A DNA stretch of 64,000 nt from Chryseobacterium luquanense (lineage in GTDB: Bacteria; Bacteroidota; Bacteroidia; Flavobacteriales; Weeksellaceae), in the NCBI RefSeq assembly GCF_026460945.1, contig NZ_JAOVZV010000014.1, positions 89,360 to 153,359 on the forward strand, given 5' to 3'. The position numbers and the translations under genes are program-made. Below, piece after piece: positions 28,720-37,512 of this stretch. Within the stretch, counting starts at the first letter, position 1. Every line of letters starts with the position of its first letter. The notes beneath the pieces are model-generated. The model did not search any database. It worked only from the letters and a program-made list of their open reading frames with translations, and had not been told where the DNA came from.

Positions 28720-30096
28720 TTACATCAACTGATATTCCGGAGTAGACATTAGATTAATAATATTCATTTTCAAACTTTGGTCGGAAAACTGATTAACGGT
28801 TTTCATATCGATTAATTCTGTGTTTTGAATAAGATAATCTTCAGGATTTTTATTTTTAAAAGTTTTTTCTACAGCAAGCCAGTCAATCGTGATATTAGGA
28901 TTTTTAAAAGATTTTATTAATGCTTCTCTTGATTTCATTCCCATATCCATATCGTCATCTTCTTTTGCAGAATACTCCATTGGTCGCAAACCTGACCAAA
29001 TTTGCGGAATCTGTAGTCTCAACATCAAAGTAGAACTGTCTATCCATGATTTTCCACTTGGCCAACCTGCTACATTGGGTGGAAATAACAGCATTTGTCC
29101 CAGTAATTTCTGATAAACTGTGATATTTTCAGGGTTTCCGATTTGCATGGGAAGAATTCTTATCATTCCCGCAATTAATTCTGTGGGTGATTTTATTTTA
29201 TTGCCGACATTTTTTTTATCATAAAACCATGAACTTGAAAAAATGCTTTCCATCAATTTTTTAATATCATAATTGGAGGCATAAAATTCTTCGCTCAATT
29301 TATTAATATGGCTTTGATCAGGAATTTCATTCACGAAAAATTTATAAATCTTTGTGGTGATAAATTTTGCCGTTGTTTTTTGTTCGAGAATAATATTTAA
29401 AACATCATCACCAGTGAAGTTTCCTGTTTTTCCAAGGAAAGTTTTTGTTCCGGTATCATGTTGTTTTGGGCGGTCGATGAATTCTCCTTCTTTGTTGTAG
29501 CCCCATCCTGTAAAAGCTCTTGCAAGTTCTTTAATGTCAGTTTCGGTGTAATTTCCTCTTCCCATGGTGAAAAGTTCCATCACTTCGCGGGCGAAGTTTT
29601 CATTGGGATGGTCTTTTTTATTCTGTTGATTGTTCAGGAAATTGAGCATTGCCGGAGATTTACTGACTTCAAATAAAAGTTCTTTAAAGTTTCCTAAAGC
29701 ATTTTTCCGAATAACATTTAATAATTGCTGATTGAATTTTGGATTGTTGACGCGCGTTGCAAAATGTCCGTGCCAGAAAAAAGCCATTTTTTCTCTTAGC
29801 TGATCTTCGCTTTTCGTTATCTGATCGAGAAAATTAAGATTCAGTTCTACGTTTTGCTTTTGGATAATCTTTTGAGTTTCTCTTTTTTGATCTGCAGTCG
29901 CTTTTGGGTCAGTATATTCAATTTGAACGATATCAGGAGTGTCATAATTGACTTCTCTAAACGGATATTCTTTAAATAAGCTTTTTATTAAAGCTTTGTT
30001 TTTATCATTTTTAAGATTTTCAATTTGAGAAAAATTTATCCCAAAACCGGCTCTGGTAAGCAAATGTTTATTTTGTGAAAGTGGTGATGTAACCAT
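28720..30096 (-). CDS. DUF1800 protein
   Basis: 458 residues. Markers of the family: HLLTRAGFGINFSQIENL, EKMAFFWHGHFATRVNNP, DHPNENFAREVMELFTMG, DIKELARAFTGWG and LLFPPNVAGWPSGKSWID. No clear signal peptide is visible at this start. DUF1800 proteins are encoded with DUF1501 partners in many environmental bacteria; no biochemical role is established that I can name. Forms a two-gene unit with the downstream DUF1501 gene. Confidence 0.9.
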   Translation of the reverse strand: MVTSPLSQNKHLLTRAGFGINFSQIENLKNDKNKALIKSLFKEYPFREVNYDTPDIVQIEYTDPKATADQKRETQKIIQKQNVELNLNFLDQITKSEDQLREKMAFFWHGHFATRVNNPKFNQQLLNVIRKNALGNFKELLFEVSKSPAMLNFLNNQQNKKDHPNENFAREVMELFTMGRGNYTETDIKELARAFTGWGYNKEGEFIDRPKQHDTGTKTFLGKTGNFTGDDVLNIILEQKTTAKFITTKIYKFFVNEIPDQSHINKLSEEFYASNYDIKKLMESIFSSSWFYDKKNVGNKIKSPTELIAGMIRILPMQIGNPENITVYQKLLGQMLLFPPNVAGWPSGKSWIDSSTLMLRLQIPQIWSGLRPMEYSAKEDDDMDMGMKSREALIKSFKNPNITIDWLAVEKTFKNKNPEDYLIQNTELIDMKTVNQFSDQSLKMNIINLMSTPEYQLM

Positions 30097-30282
30097 AGCA
30101 GACTTTATTTTTAGATGTAGATAAAGAAAATTGGTTAAAGTGTATAAACAGGATTTAACACATAATTATTATATCAAAGATAAAATATTTAAACGGATAT
30201 TTAAATTTTACTGAATTTAAATTATTGAAAATCATTTTATTAATTGTGTCTACAGCATTTTTTTAAGATGAAATAAAAAGTT

Positions 30283-30300
30283 TTGGCATGATTTTTACAT
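30283..30300 (+). promoter_or_regulatory. Candidate sigma-54 promoter
   Basis: TTGGCATGATTTTTACAT has the -24 GG and the right spacing to the -12 element, with AC in place of the usual GC. It lies 33 bases before the ATG of the outer-membrane protein gene. The -12 mismatch makes the call tentative. Confidence 0.5.
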
Positions 30301-30333
30301 CTCGCAACCAGTAAAATTTAAAAAATCAGAGTT

Positions 30334-30906
30334 ATGAAAATGTTTAAGCAAGCTATTTTAGGAGCGGGAATTTTGACAGCGGGATTAGTAAGTGCGCAAA
30401 GTGCTCAGATGAATAATATGATTAAAGTAGGGGCAACTGCAGGTATTGCAGTTCCTTCAGATAACCTTTCTGCTGCAGTTGGAGTAGATGTAGCGTACCA
30501 GAATTTAATTACTCCGGGATTCGGTTTAGGTATTGCGACAGGATATACTCATTATTTTGGGAAAAATAATAACGGATATACAAATAATGACGTAGGAGTA
30601 GTTCCTGTAGCTGCACTTTTCAGAGTTTATCCTAAGCAGACAGGATTTTATTTCGGAGCCGATTTAGGTTACGGATTTTTAGTAGGTGATGAAAAAGTAG
30701 CAACCAATTCTACTGTTAACAGACCGGATGGAGGTTTCTATCTAAAACCGGAAATTGGTTACCACAACAGAGACTGGAATTTCTTCCTTCAATATCAAAA
30801 AGTTTTCGCAGGTAGCAACGGAGATATTGCTGCACCGGCTTCTCAAGACTATAATGTGGGAAGTATCGGAGCGGGATTTTCATACAATATTCCTTTAGGG
30901 AAATAA
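30334..30906 (+). CDS. Small outer-membrane beta-barrel protein
   Basis: 190 residues with a signal peptide (FKQAILGAGILTAGLVSAQ). The mature chain alternates hydrophobic and polar residues in strands with Gly/Asn turns (GVDVAYQNLITPGFGLGIAT, FGADLGYGFLVGD) and ends in a strand SIGAGFSYNIPLGK, as in eight-stranded OmpW/OmpA-like barrels. Probably a small porin or structural outer-membrane protein. It is a single gene with a candidate sigma-54 promoter and a terminator. Confidence 0.8.
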   Translation: MKMFKQAILGAGILTAGLVSAQSAQMNNMIKVGATAGIAVPSDNLSAAVGVDVAYQNLITPGFGLGIATGYTHYFGKNNNGYTNNDVGVVPVAALFRVYPKQTGFYFGADLGYGFLVGDEKVATNSTVNRPDGGFYLKPEIGYHNRDWNFFLQYQKVFAGSNGDIAAPASQDYNVGSIGAGFSYNIPLGK

Positions 30907-30931
30907 TTATATAAAATATAATCAGTTATTA

Positions 30932-30966
30932 GCCAAACCTTTTCGAGTTTTTGAAAAGGTTTTCTG
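30932..30966 (+). terminator. Terminator of the outer-membrane protein gene
   Basis: Stem AAACCTTTTC / GAAAAGGTTT with a short loop, then TTCTG; 28 bases after the stop. Confidence 0.7.
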
Positions 30967-30996
30967 TTACCATACACGAAATACCAAAACAATTAT

Positions 30997-31004
30997 TATA
31001 TTTG
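30997..31004 (+). promoter_or_regulatory. Glucokinase promoter, -7 element
   Basis: TATATTTG, 15 bases before the ATG at 31020. It means the transcript starts about ten bases before that ATG, which rules out the upstream in-frame TTG at 30951. Confidence 0.6.
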
Positions 31005-31019
31005 ATAAAATTTGTGATT

Positions 31020-32069
31020 ATGAACTTAAATCCAAAATTTCCTCTCTATTTACCGGGAGTAAAAAACACCAATAATGATAATGTTTCTATTATAGGAGCT
31101 AACTTGAGAGAAGATGTGACAACGATTGCATATTATACTTCAGGAAATTCCGGGATAGAACTTAAATTTAAAAATAACTATTCTACCAAAGAATATTCGT
31201 CTTTTGCAGACGTTCTTTCAGCGTTTATTCAGGAATCAAATCTTGAGAATGTTCAGCGATTGGGAATTTCGGTTCCGGGACCTGTACTTGACGGAAAAAG
31301 TCATCCTGCAAGATTAAATTGGCATTTAGATGTAGAAGAATATCAAAGCAAATTTGGTTTTGAAAAGGTTTATATGTTGAATGATCAGGAAGCTGCGGCT
31401 TATGGAATTGGTCTTTTGGATGATTCTGAACTGGATGCAATTTACACCGGAGATCACCGTGAAAAAGGGAATGTTGCTATTCTTGCACCAGGAAATGGTT
31501 TGGGAGAAGCAGGATATTTCTTTGACGGAAAATATTTAAGACCTTTCGCAACTGAGGGTGGTCATTCTGAATTTTCACCAAGAACTAATGTTGAGGTAGA
31601 ATTTTATCAGTTTTTAAATAATATCTACGGAATTGTAAGCTGGGAAAATGTACTTTCAAAAACAGGTTTATTTAATATTTACAGATTTTTGAGAGACGTA
31701 AAAAGACATCCTGAACCGGAATGGCTTTCAGAACGTTTAGCAAACGGAAATTTCACAGAAGAGATTTTTAAAGCTGCGATGCATGAAGATGCGATGATCT
31801 GCAAAATTGCTTTGGATACATTTTTAGAGTTTTTGGCAAGAGAAGCAAATAACCTTACTTTAAAGCTTAAAGCTACGGGAGGATTGCTGATTGCAGGAGA
31901 TATTCCACAAATTATCAGAGAATATATCGATAAAGATAAATTCTACGAGAAATTTAAAATCAGTGATAAGATGGAAGATATGTTGAAAAACATTCCGATC
32001 CATTTGGTCAATACAGACAGTACAAGTATTAATGGTGCGGCACTTTATACCGCTTATTTTACAGAATAA
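31020..32069 (+). CDS. glk: Glucokinase
   Basis: 349 residues from the ATG at 31020. Glk-family marks: GISVPGPVLDGKSHPARLNW, LNDQEAAAYGIGLLDD with the catalytic Asp, and LAPGNGLGEAGYFFDG followed by the glucose-binding EGGHSEFSP. A cytoplasmic enzyme that phosphorylates glucose with ATP, feeding glycolysis. Length fits bacterial Glk with a modest N-terminal extension. Own promoter and terminator. Confidence 0.9.
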   Translation: MNLNPKFPLYLPGVKNTNNDNVSIIGANLREDVTTIAYYTSGNSGIELKFKNNYSTKEYSSFADVLSAFIQESNLENVQRLGISVPGPVLDGKSHPARLNWHLDVEEYQSKFGFEKVYMLNDQEAAAYGIGLLDDSELDAIYTGDHREKGNVAILAPGNGLGEAGYFFDGKYLRPFATEGGHSEFSPRTNVEVEFYQFLNNIYGIVSWENVLSKTGLFNIYRFLRDVKRHPEPEWLSERLANGNFTEEIFKAAMHEDAMICKIALDTFLEFLAREANNLTLKLKATGGLLIAGDIPQIIREYIDKDKFYEKFKISDKMEDMLKNIPIHLVNTDSTSINGAALYTAYFTE

Positions 32070-32073
32070 AACA

Positions 32074-32102
32074 AGACTCCGAAGAAATTCGGAGTTTTTT
32101 TA
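32074..32102 (+). terminator. glk terminator
   Basis: Stem ACTCCGAA / TTCGGAGT followed by seven T, a few bases after the glk stop. Confidence 0.85.
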
Positions 32103-32173
32103 TGCCTGATTTTAGTCATGAAAATTATTATATTTATTGATGTACATCAAGATGAATTATTAAATAAGATAAT

Positions 32174-32181
32174 TACATTTG
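32174..32181 (+). promoter_or_regulatory. Promoter of the first YceI gene, -7 element
   Basis: TACATTTG matches TAnnTTTG, 29 bases before the ATG at 32211. Confidence 0.5.
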
Positions 32182-32210
32182 CAGCTTAATAAACAATTTA
32201 AAAATTTACA

Positions 32211-32777
32211 ATGAAAAAAATATTCTTATTAGCAGTTTTAGCTAGTGGTTTAGCATTCGGACAGGCAAAAAAAGTAGTAAGCTCAGATGTACATTGGTGG
32301 GGTTATAAAGTTGCTAAAACTGAATCTAGCTCTCATGATGGTACTGTGAAAGTAAAGTCGGGTAACATGATTATGAAAGGTAATGAGCTTGTAGGAGGAG
32401 ATTTCGTTTTAGATATGACTTCAATTAATGCAACAGATCTTTCGGGTGAATATCAAGGAAAATTAAATGGTCATTTAAAAAACGGAGATTTCTTTGAAGT
32501 TGAAAAATTTCCAACAGCAAGTTTTAAAATTACATCGGTAAAGAAAAACAGTGATAAAGTTTACAATAAGCTTGTAACTGGAAATCTTACAGTAAAAGGA
32601 AAAACAAATCAGGTTTCGTTCCCTGCAAAAGTAAATTATGCAAACGGAGTAGTAAGTTTAGAGTCTAATAAATTCTCTTGGGACAGACAAAAATTTGATG
32701 TTGCTTACAAATCTTCTATGAAAGATGTTTTTGTGAAAGATGAGATAGATATGACTGTAAAGGTGAGCGCAAAATAA
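32211..32777 (+). CDS. YceI-family periplasmic protein
   Basis: 188 residues with a signal peptide (MKKIFLLAVLASGLAFGQ). The YceI lipocalin-like barrel is seen in DVHWWGYKV, DFVLDMTSINATDL, FEVEKFPTASFKITSVKK, GNLTVKGKTNQVSFPAKV and SKFSWDRQKFDV. YceI proteins bind amphipathic lipids such as polyisoprenoids in the periplasm. A second paralogue follows about 80 bases downstream, after a terminator. Confidence 0.92.
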   Translation: MKKIFLLAVLASGLAFGQAKKVVSSDVHWWGYKVAKTESSSHDGTVKVKSGNMIMKGNELVGGDFVLDMTSINATDLSGEYQGKLNGHLKNGDFFEVEKFPTASFKITSVKKNSDKVYNKLVTGNLTVKGKTNQVSFPAKVNYANGVVSLESNKFSWDRQKFDVAYKSSMKDVFVKDEIDMTVKVSAK

Positions 32778-32797
32778 TTTATTCAAAAAAATATTAT

Positions 32798-32831
32798 TAA
32801 AAGTGTAGAAGTTCTACACTTTTTTTTATTT
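32798..32831 (+). terminator. Terminator between the YceI genes
   Basis: Stem AAAGTGTAGAA / TTCTACACTTT with no unpaired loop beyond the turn, followed by a long T run. Confidence 0.8.
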
Positions 32832-32855
32832 TTGTTGAATTGTAAATAAAAAATA

Positions 32856-33467
32856 ATGAAAAGATTACTATTGTTTGTTATGATGTGTACAAGCATATCA
32901 TTTGTTTTTGCTCAAAAAAAAGGAGATAAAATTTCAAAAGTGATAACATCCGAGATAAAATGGTGGGGACACAAAGTTGTAAAAACTAAAGCTACCTCTC
33001 ATTACGGAAGTTTAAAACTGAAAAGCGGTAAATTTAATTTCGATAAAACTGTTTTGGTAGACGGTGAGTTTGTAATCGACATGAGAAGCCTTGTTGTTGC
33101 TGATGTTTCGGGAGATGACCAAATAAAACTAACCAACGAATTGAAAGGAACAAACTTCTTCGAAGTAAAAAAATTCCCGACTGCTAAATTTCACTTAAAA
33201 AAAATCATTCCTCTTGCAAACAGTGAGTACAACTCAACAATTGTAGGTGATATCACGATTAAAAATATCAGAAAGACGATTTCTTTCCCTGCAAATGCGC
33301 ATGTTACTCAATTTACAGTAGAAATCGAATCTTCTAAATTCTCTTTAAACAGAAAAGATTTCAGAATTTTCTATCAGAATTCTTTGAAAGATTATTTCAT
33401 CAAAGACGAAATGGATATTCAATTCAAGATTTCTACTCAAAAAGTTGATAACGAAAGACCTTTATAA
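32856..33467 (+). CDS. YceI-family periplasmic protein, second copy
   Basis: 203 residues with a signal peptide (LLLFVMMCTSISFVFAQ). Same domain as its neighbour: SEIKWWGHKVVKTKATSH, GEFVIDMRSLVVADVSG, FEVKKFPTAKFHLKKI, SSKFSLNRKDFRIFYQ. It has diverged a good deal from the first copy and has an extended C-terminal end. The tandem arrangement and shared features point to an old duplication. Lipid binding inferred from family. Confidence 0.92.
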   Translation: MKRLLLFVMMCTSISFVFAQKKGDKISKVITSEIKWWGHKVVKTKATSHYGSLKLKSGKFNFDKTVLVDGEFVIDMRSLVVADVSGDDQIKLTNELKGTNFFEVKKFPTAKFHLKKIIPLANSEYNSTIVGDITIKNIRKTISFPANAHVTQFTVEIESSKFSLNRKDFRIFYQNSLKDYFIKDEMDIQFKISTQKVDNERPL

Positions 33468-33489
33468 GGTTAAAATTTTTATAAAATAG

Positions 33490-33523
33490 GAAGGACTGCT
33501 TTTAAATAAGCGGTCTTTTTTTA
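33490..33523 (+). terminator. Terminator of the second YceI gene
   Basis: Stem GACTGCTT / AAGCGGTC followed by a T run. Confidence 0.75.
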
Positions 33524-33574
33524 TTTTAGCTAAATCAATGCTGTTGAATAGTTTTAAAATTTAAATAAAATCCA

Positions 33575-34216
33575 GTGAAAATATATGTAATAAGTGGTCT
33601 TGGTGCAGATTTTAAAGTTTTGGAACGCTTACAATTTCCAAAAGAGCATGAAGTGGTTTTTATTGATTGGCTAATCCCCGAAAATGATGAATCTTTCAAT
33701 TCTTATGTTGAAAGAATGGCTGAAAAAATTGATACCTCGGAACCTTTTTATTTGTTAGGATACTCTTTTGGAGGAATTATGGTTCAGGAAATTAATCTAA
33801 TTAAAGCTGCAGAAAAAGTAGTGATTCTGGGAAGTATCAAATCTGATAAAGAAAAATCAAGATTAATCAAGGTGGGAGAGATTACTAAGATTCCTAAATA
33901 TATTCCTGTTAATTTTTTTAATCTTAACAATTTCGAAAAGTATTCTGTTTTCAGGAACTTTTTTGATCCTAAAAACCCTAAAGTCAATCAATATTTTAGA
34001 GTGACCGATCCTTATTATCTGAAATGGTCTGTTCAACGTATTTCAGAATGGAAATTTGAGCAGAAAAATAACATTATTCAGATTATGGGTGACCGGGATA
34101 TTGTTTTTCCGCTCAAAAATTCAAAACCGGATTATATTATAAAAGGTGGAACCCATCTTTTTCCGGCAACTAAACACAAAGAAGTTTCATTACTTTTAAA
34201 TAAAATTTTTATTTAA
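33575..34216 (+). CDS. Alpha/beta hydrolase
   Basis: 213 residues from a GTG at 33575. Nucleophile elbow LLGYSFGGIMVQ (Ser about residue 66), acidic GDRDIVFP and catalytic-histidine GGTHLFP give a full Ser-Asp-His triad. No signal peptide. The short chain lacks a large lid domain. Substrate unknown; a small esterase or lipase-like enzyme of the cytoplasm is likely. Confidence 0.8.
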   Translation: MKIYVISGLGADFKVLERLQFPKEHEVVFIDWLIPENDESFNSYVERMAEKIDTSEPFYLLGYSFGGIMVQEINLIKAAEKVVILGSIKSDKEKSRLIKVGEITKIPKYIPVNFFNLNNFEKYSVFRNFFDPKNPKVNQYFRVTDPYYLKWSVQRISEWKFEQKNNIIQIMGDRDIVFPLKNSKPDYIIKGGTHLFPATKHKEVSLLLNKIFI

Positions 34217-34355
34217 TTTTAAAATACTACTAAATTTGTAGGGGTTATTTGTTTTATTTGATGTTTTTATAAAATTTATTTTTAATTTTGAGGGGTTGGA
34301 AATAAAACCAGTGAAATTTGCAAGAATTTCATTTAGCATTAAAATAAAAACTCTT

Positions 34356-35702
34356 ATGAAAGTTGGTTTAAAATGGAAAGTTTCATTTGTCATCATTTGC
34401 ATCGTAGCAATTGGCAGTTTATTCTTCAGTCCGGATGTTGATATTCCCAATACAGGAAATTTTCTCAGTGAAAAAGAAATCGTAGGTTCAGATGTAGCCT
34501 GGATTTTGGCTGCAGCAGGCTTGGTTCTGTTGATGACACCTGGTTTATCGTTCTTCTACGGTGGAATGGTCGGAAAGAAAAATGTGATTTCTACGATGCT
34601 TCAAAGTTTTATCGCTTTAGGTGTGATTTCTATTTTATGGATTGTCGTTGGTTTTTCTCTTTCTTTCGGAGAATCAATTGGCTTTGAAATCGATGGAGTT
34701 CATTACGGAATTATCGGGAATCCTTTTACCTATCCTTTTTTTAATCATGTAAGTGTTTACCCGCACAAAGCAATGGCATCAACCATTCCTTTTGTTTTGT
34801 TTGCCTTGTTTCAGATGAAATTTGCAGTGATTACTCCGGCTTTAATTACGGGTTCGTTTGCTGAGAGAGTTCGTTTTATTTCGTACTTGGTATTCATGGT
34901 TCTTTTTAGTCTTTTCATTTATACGCCGCTTTGTCACATGGTTTGGCATCCGGATGGACTTTTAAATAAATTTTTCGGAGTTAAAGATTTCGCAGGTGGA
35001 ACAGTTGTTCACATGAGTGCAGGTTTTGCAGCTTTGGCGGGAGCAATTGTTTTAGGACGAAGAAAAAATCCGCATCATGAACCTTCGAATATTCCTTATG
35101 TAATCCTCGGAACAGGAATGCTTTGGTTTGGATGGTTTGGTTTTAATGCGGGTTCAGCTTTAAGCGCAAATGCAACGGCAGCAATTGCCTTTGGAACAAC
35201 AACAATCGCCTCGGCATCCGCAATGATGACCTGGATTTTCTTTGACAGAATCAACGGACGAAAGGTTTCTGCATTGGGAGCTTGTATTGGTGCGGTTGTC
35301 GGTTTGGTGGCAATTACGCCTGGTTGTGGTTTTGTTTCTATTCAGGAAAGTATTTTTATTGGATTTATTTCGGCAATTGTCTCTAATATCATGGTCAACT
35401 GGAAGGCTTTAAAAAAGATAGATGATACCCTTGATGTTTTTGCCTGTCATGGAGTAGGAGGAATTATGGGAATGATTCTTACAGCAATTTTTGCACATGG
35501 TGAAAATGCAAGCCTTCTTCACGGCGGTTTCGGAGTTTTTGCGCATCACATGATTGCGTTAATTTTAGTTTCTCTTTTTGCATTTTTTGGTTCTATGCTT
35601 CTATATAAAATTACTGACAGTATTATTACGTTAAGAGTTTCGGAAGAATCAGAAAATATAGGTTTAGATATGTCTCAGCATGAAGAAAGTTTGAAATGGT
35701 AA
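34356..35702 (+). CDS. amt: Ammonium transporter
   Basis: 448 residues from the ATG at 34356 (an in-frame TTG at 34296 would add 20 polar residues). About eleven membrane helices after a signal-like first segment. Amt signatures: TPGLSFFYGGMVGKKNV, FAGGTVVHMSAGFAALAGA, WFGWFGFNAGSALSANA and DVFACHGVGGIMGMI; the twin pore histidines correspond to HMSAG and CHGVGG. It moves ammonium across the inner membrane. No glnK gene is next to it here. Confidence 0.94.
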   Translation: MKVGLKWKVSFVIICIVAIGSLFFSPDVDIPNTGNFLSEKEIVGSDVAWILAAAGLVLLMTPGLSFFYGGMVGKKNVISTMLQSFIALGVISILWIVVGFSLSFGESIGFEIDGVHYGIIGNPFTYPFFNHVSVYPHKAMASTIPFVLFALFQMKFAVITPALITGSFAERVRFISYLVFMVLFSLFIYTPLCHMVWHPDGLLNKFFGVKDFAGGTVVHMSAGFAALAGAIVLGRRKNPHHEPSNIPYVILGTGMLWFGWFGFNAGSALSANATAAIAFGTTTIASASAMMTWIFFDRINGRKVSALGACIGAVVGLVAITPGCGFVSIQESIFIGFISAIVSNIMVNWKALKKIDDTLDVFACHGVGGIMGMILTAIFAHGENASLLHGGFGVFAHHMIALILVSLFAFFGSMLLYKITDSIITLRVSEESENIGLDMSQHEESLKW

Positions 35703-35760
35703 AGTTATCATAATTAGAGACGATTTCATTTGTGCAGCTTTATCTGCCTGTAATTTATCC

Positions 35761-35836
35761 TGAGCTTGTCGAAGGGCTCCCGCTTTTTGCCGGAACGAAG
35801 CGAAGGCAAAAAGAGCTCCGTTCAAGTCGGGCTACG
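35761..35836. repeat. REP-like element, CCCGCT..GGGCTA family (copy D)
   Basis: CTCCCGCTTTTTGCC, a loop, GGCAAAAAGAGC, then TTCAAGTCGGGCTA: a central stem TTTTTGCC / GGCAAAAA inside conserved ends. It matches copies at 53154-53236, 57995-58088 (reverse) and 63351-63446 in the ends, not in the middle. It also contains TGAGCTTGTCGAAGG, a frequent intergenic motif. Confidence 0.6.
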
Positions 35837-35941
35837 AAGTTTGCGCAGAGTTAAAGAGATGTTTATAAAATGGGAAATTTGTTGGCTTTAGATTTAGCGA
35901 TAAACCATTTCTGACATTTCGTTTCTTTACAATTTATCGTG

Positions 35942-35949
35942 TATATTTG
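35942..35949 (+). promoter_or_regulatory. sdaA promoter, -7 element
   Basis: TATATTTG, 25 bases before the ATG at 35975; matches TAnnTTTG. Confidence 0.55.
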
Positions 35950-35974
35950 CTCTTCTTGAAAATGGAAAATATAT

Positions 35975-37393
35975 ATGGAGTCAATATCTGTATTTGAGAT
36001 AATTAAAGTAGGAATAGGTCCTTCAAGTTCACATACAATGGGGCCGTGGAATGCAGCATCGGCATTTATTAGAATTATAAAAAGAGAAAAAGCAATTGCT
36101 GAAGTAAAAGAAGTTTTTCTGGAATTTTTCGGTTCGTTGGCAAAAACAGGAATTGGTCACGGAACTGACATTGCCGGTATGTTGGGGTTAAATGGTGAAG
36201 ATTTTAAAACTATCGATACTACAAAGATTGATGAAATTGTAGATAGAATTAAAGAATCTCAAATCATTAATCTTGGCGGAGAAAAAGAAATCCCCTTTGT
36301 TTACGGGCATCATTTGGTTCTAAATATGTCTCAAACACTCGACTATCACCCAAACGGAATGATTTTCAAAGCAATTTTTGAAGACGGAACCGAGCTTGTG
36401 CAGGATTTTTATTCTGTCGGTGGAGGTTTTATCATGAGTCAGGAGAAAAACTCGATTGAGAAACAATGTGTTCGTACCATATATCCTTGTCATCATGGTT
36501 CAGATATCGTAAAATATTGTGAGAAATTAGGTTTCGATAAAATGTCAGATTTAATTTTAATCAATGAAGAAAGCTGGAGAACGCAAGATGAAACAAGAAA
36601 AGAGGCACTTTACATTTGGGAACAGATTAAAGAATGTATTTATAAAGGTGTAAACAAAGAAGGTGTTTTACCAGGAGGACTCAATGTTACCCGTCGAGCA
36701 GCAGGAATCAACAGAAAGCTTTTAGGAGATAAAATTTATAAAAATAAAGACGAGTGGTTTCAGCAGGTGGTTGATGCTGAAGAAAACTTCACTAATATCA
36801 ATAAATGGATTTCATGCTTTGCACTGGCTGTAAATGAAGAGAATGCGAGTTTCGGAAGAATTATTACGGCACCAACCAATGGTGCAAGTGGCGTAATTCC
36901 GGCAGTTTTGATGTATTCTCAGGCTTTTACAGAGGCGGTAAGTGATGATGATATTGCAAGATTTATTCTGGTTGCAGGAGAAATTGGAACTTTATTTAAG
37001 AAAAATGCAACAATTTCAGCAGCAATGGGTGGTTGTCAGGCAGAAGTAGGAGTTTCTTCAGCAATGGCAGCAGCAGGTTTAACGGAAATTCTTGGTGGAA
37101 GCGTAGGTCAGGTTTTAATGGCTGCAGAAATTGCAATGGAACATCATTTGGGCTTAACTTGTGATCCTATTAAAGGATTGGTGCAAATACCATGTATTGA
37201 AAGAAACACGATGGGCGCTATAAAAGCGATTACTGCAGCGAATATTGCATTAGAAAGTGATCCTGCGAAAGCTAAAGTAAGTTTAGATCAGGTGATTCAG
37301 ACGATGTGGGAAACTGCATTGTCGATGAATGACCGTTTTAAGGAAACTTCAGAAGGCGGATTGGCAATTGCAGTGAACGTTCCGGAGTGTTAA
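35975..37393 (+). CDS. sdaA: L-serine ammonia-lyase, iron-sulfur type, single chain
   Basis: 472 residues, the usual length of the one-chain form. N-terminal beta domain with IGPSSSHTMGPWNAA; C-terminal alpha domain with ITAPTNGASGVIPAVLMY, GGCQAEVGVSSAMAAAGLTE and CDPIKGLVQIPCIERNTMG, the cysteines binding the [4Fe-4S] cluster. It converts L-serine to pyruvate and ammonia in the cytoplasm. Its place after the ammonium transporter is not evidence for a joint function. A tandem palindromic repeat array follows. Confidence 0.95.
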   Translation: MESISVFEIIKVGIGPSSSHTMGPWNAASAFIRIIKREKAIAEVKEVFLEFFGSLAKTGIGHGTDIAGMLGLNGEDFKTIDTTKIDEIVDRIKESQIINLGGEKEIPFVYGHHLVLNMSQTLDYHPNGMIFKAIFEDGTELVQDFYSVGGGFIMSQEKNSIEKQCVRTIYPCHHGSDIVKYCEKLGFDKMSDLILINEESWRTQDETRKEALYIWEQIKECIYKGVNKEGVLPGGLNVTRRAAGINRKLLGDKIYKNKDEWFQQVVDAEENFTNINKWISCFALAVNEENASFGRIITAPTNGASGVIPAVLMYSQAFTEAVSDDDIARFILVAGEIGTLFKKNATISAAMGGCQAEVGVSSAMAAAGLTEILGGSVGQVLMAAEIAMEHHLGLTCDPIKGLVQIPCIERNTMGAIKAITAANIALESDPAKAKVSLDQVIQTMWETALSMNDRFKETSEGGLAIAVNVPEC

Positions 37394-37418
37394 AATAGAA
37401 GATAAGTAACTTAATATA

Positions 37419-37506
37419 AAAACGTGCGCATCTTTTGATTAAAAGGTGCGCACGTTTTCGTTAAAAGATGCGCACATTTTTATTAAACGTACGTATCTTT
37501 TTTAAT
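37419..37506. repeat. Tandem array of four 22-bp palindromic units
   Basis: Four units of exactly 22 bases, pattern AAAAnGTGCGCAnnTTTTnnTT, at 37419-37440, 37441-37462, 37463-37484 and 37485-37506 (the last diverged, CGTACGTA core). Each unit is itself palindromic (AAAA, GTGCGCAC, TTTT), and neighbouring units can pair into hairpins. It fills the gap between convergent sdaA and the serine hydrolase gene, and probably ends transcription of both. Confidence 0.85.
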
Positions 37507-37512
37507 GAGAGG

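Noticed and set aside
30951..31019. Upstream TTG extension of glucokinase
   Set aside because: The promoter TATATTTG at 30997 lies inside it, so it would not be in the transcript.
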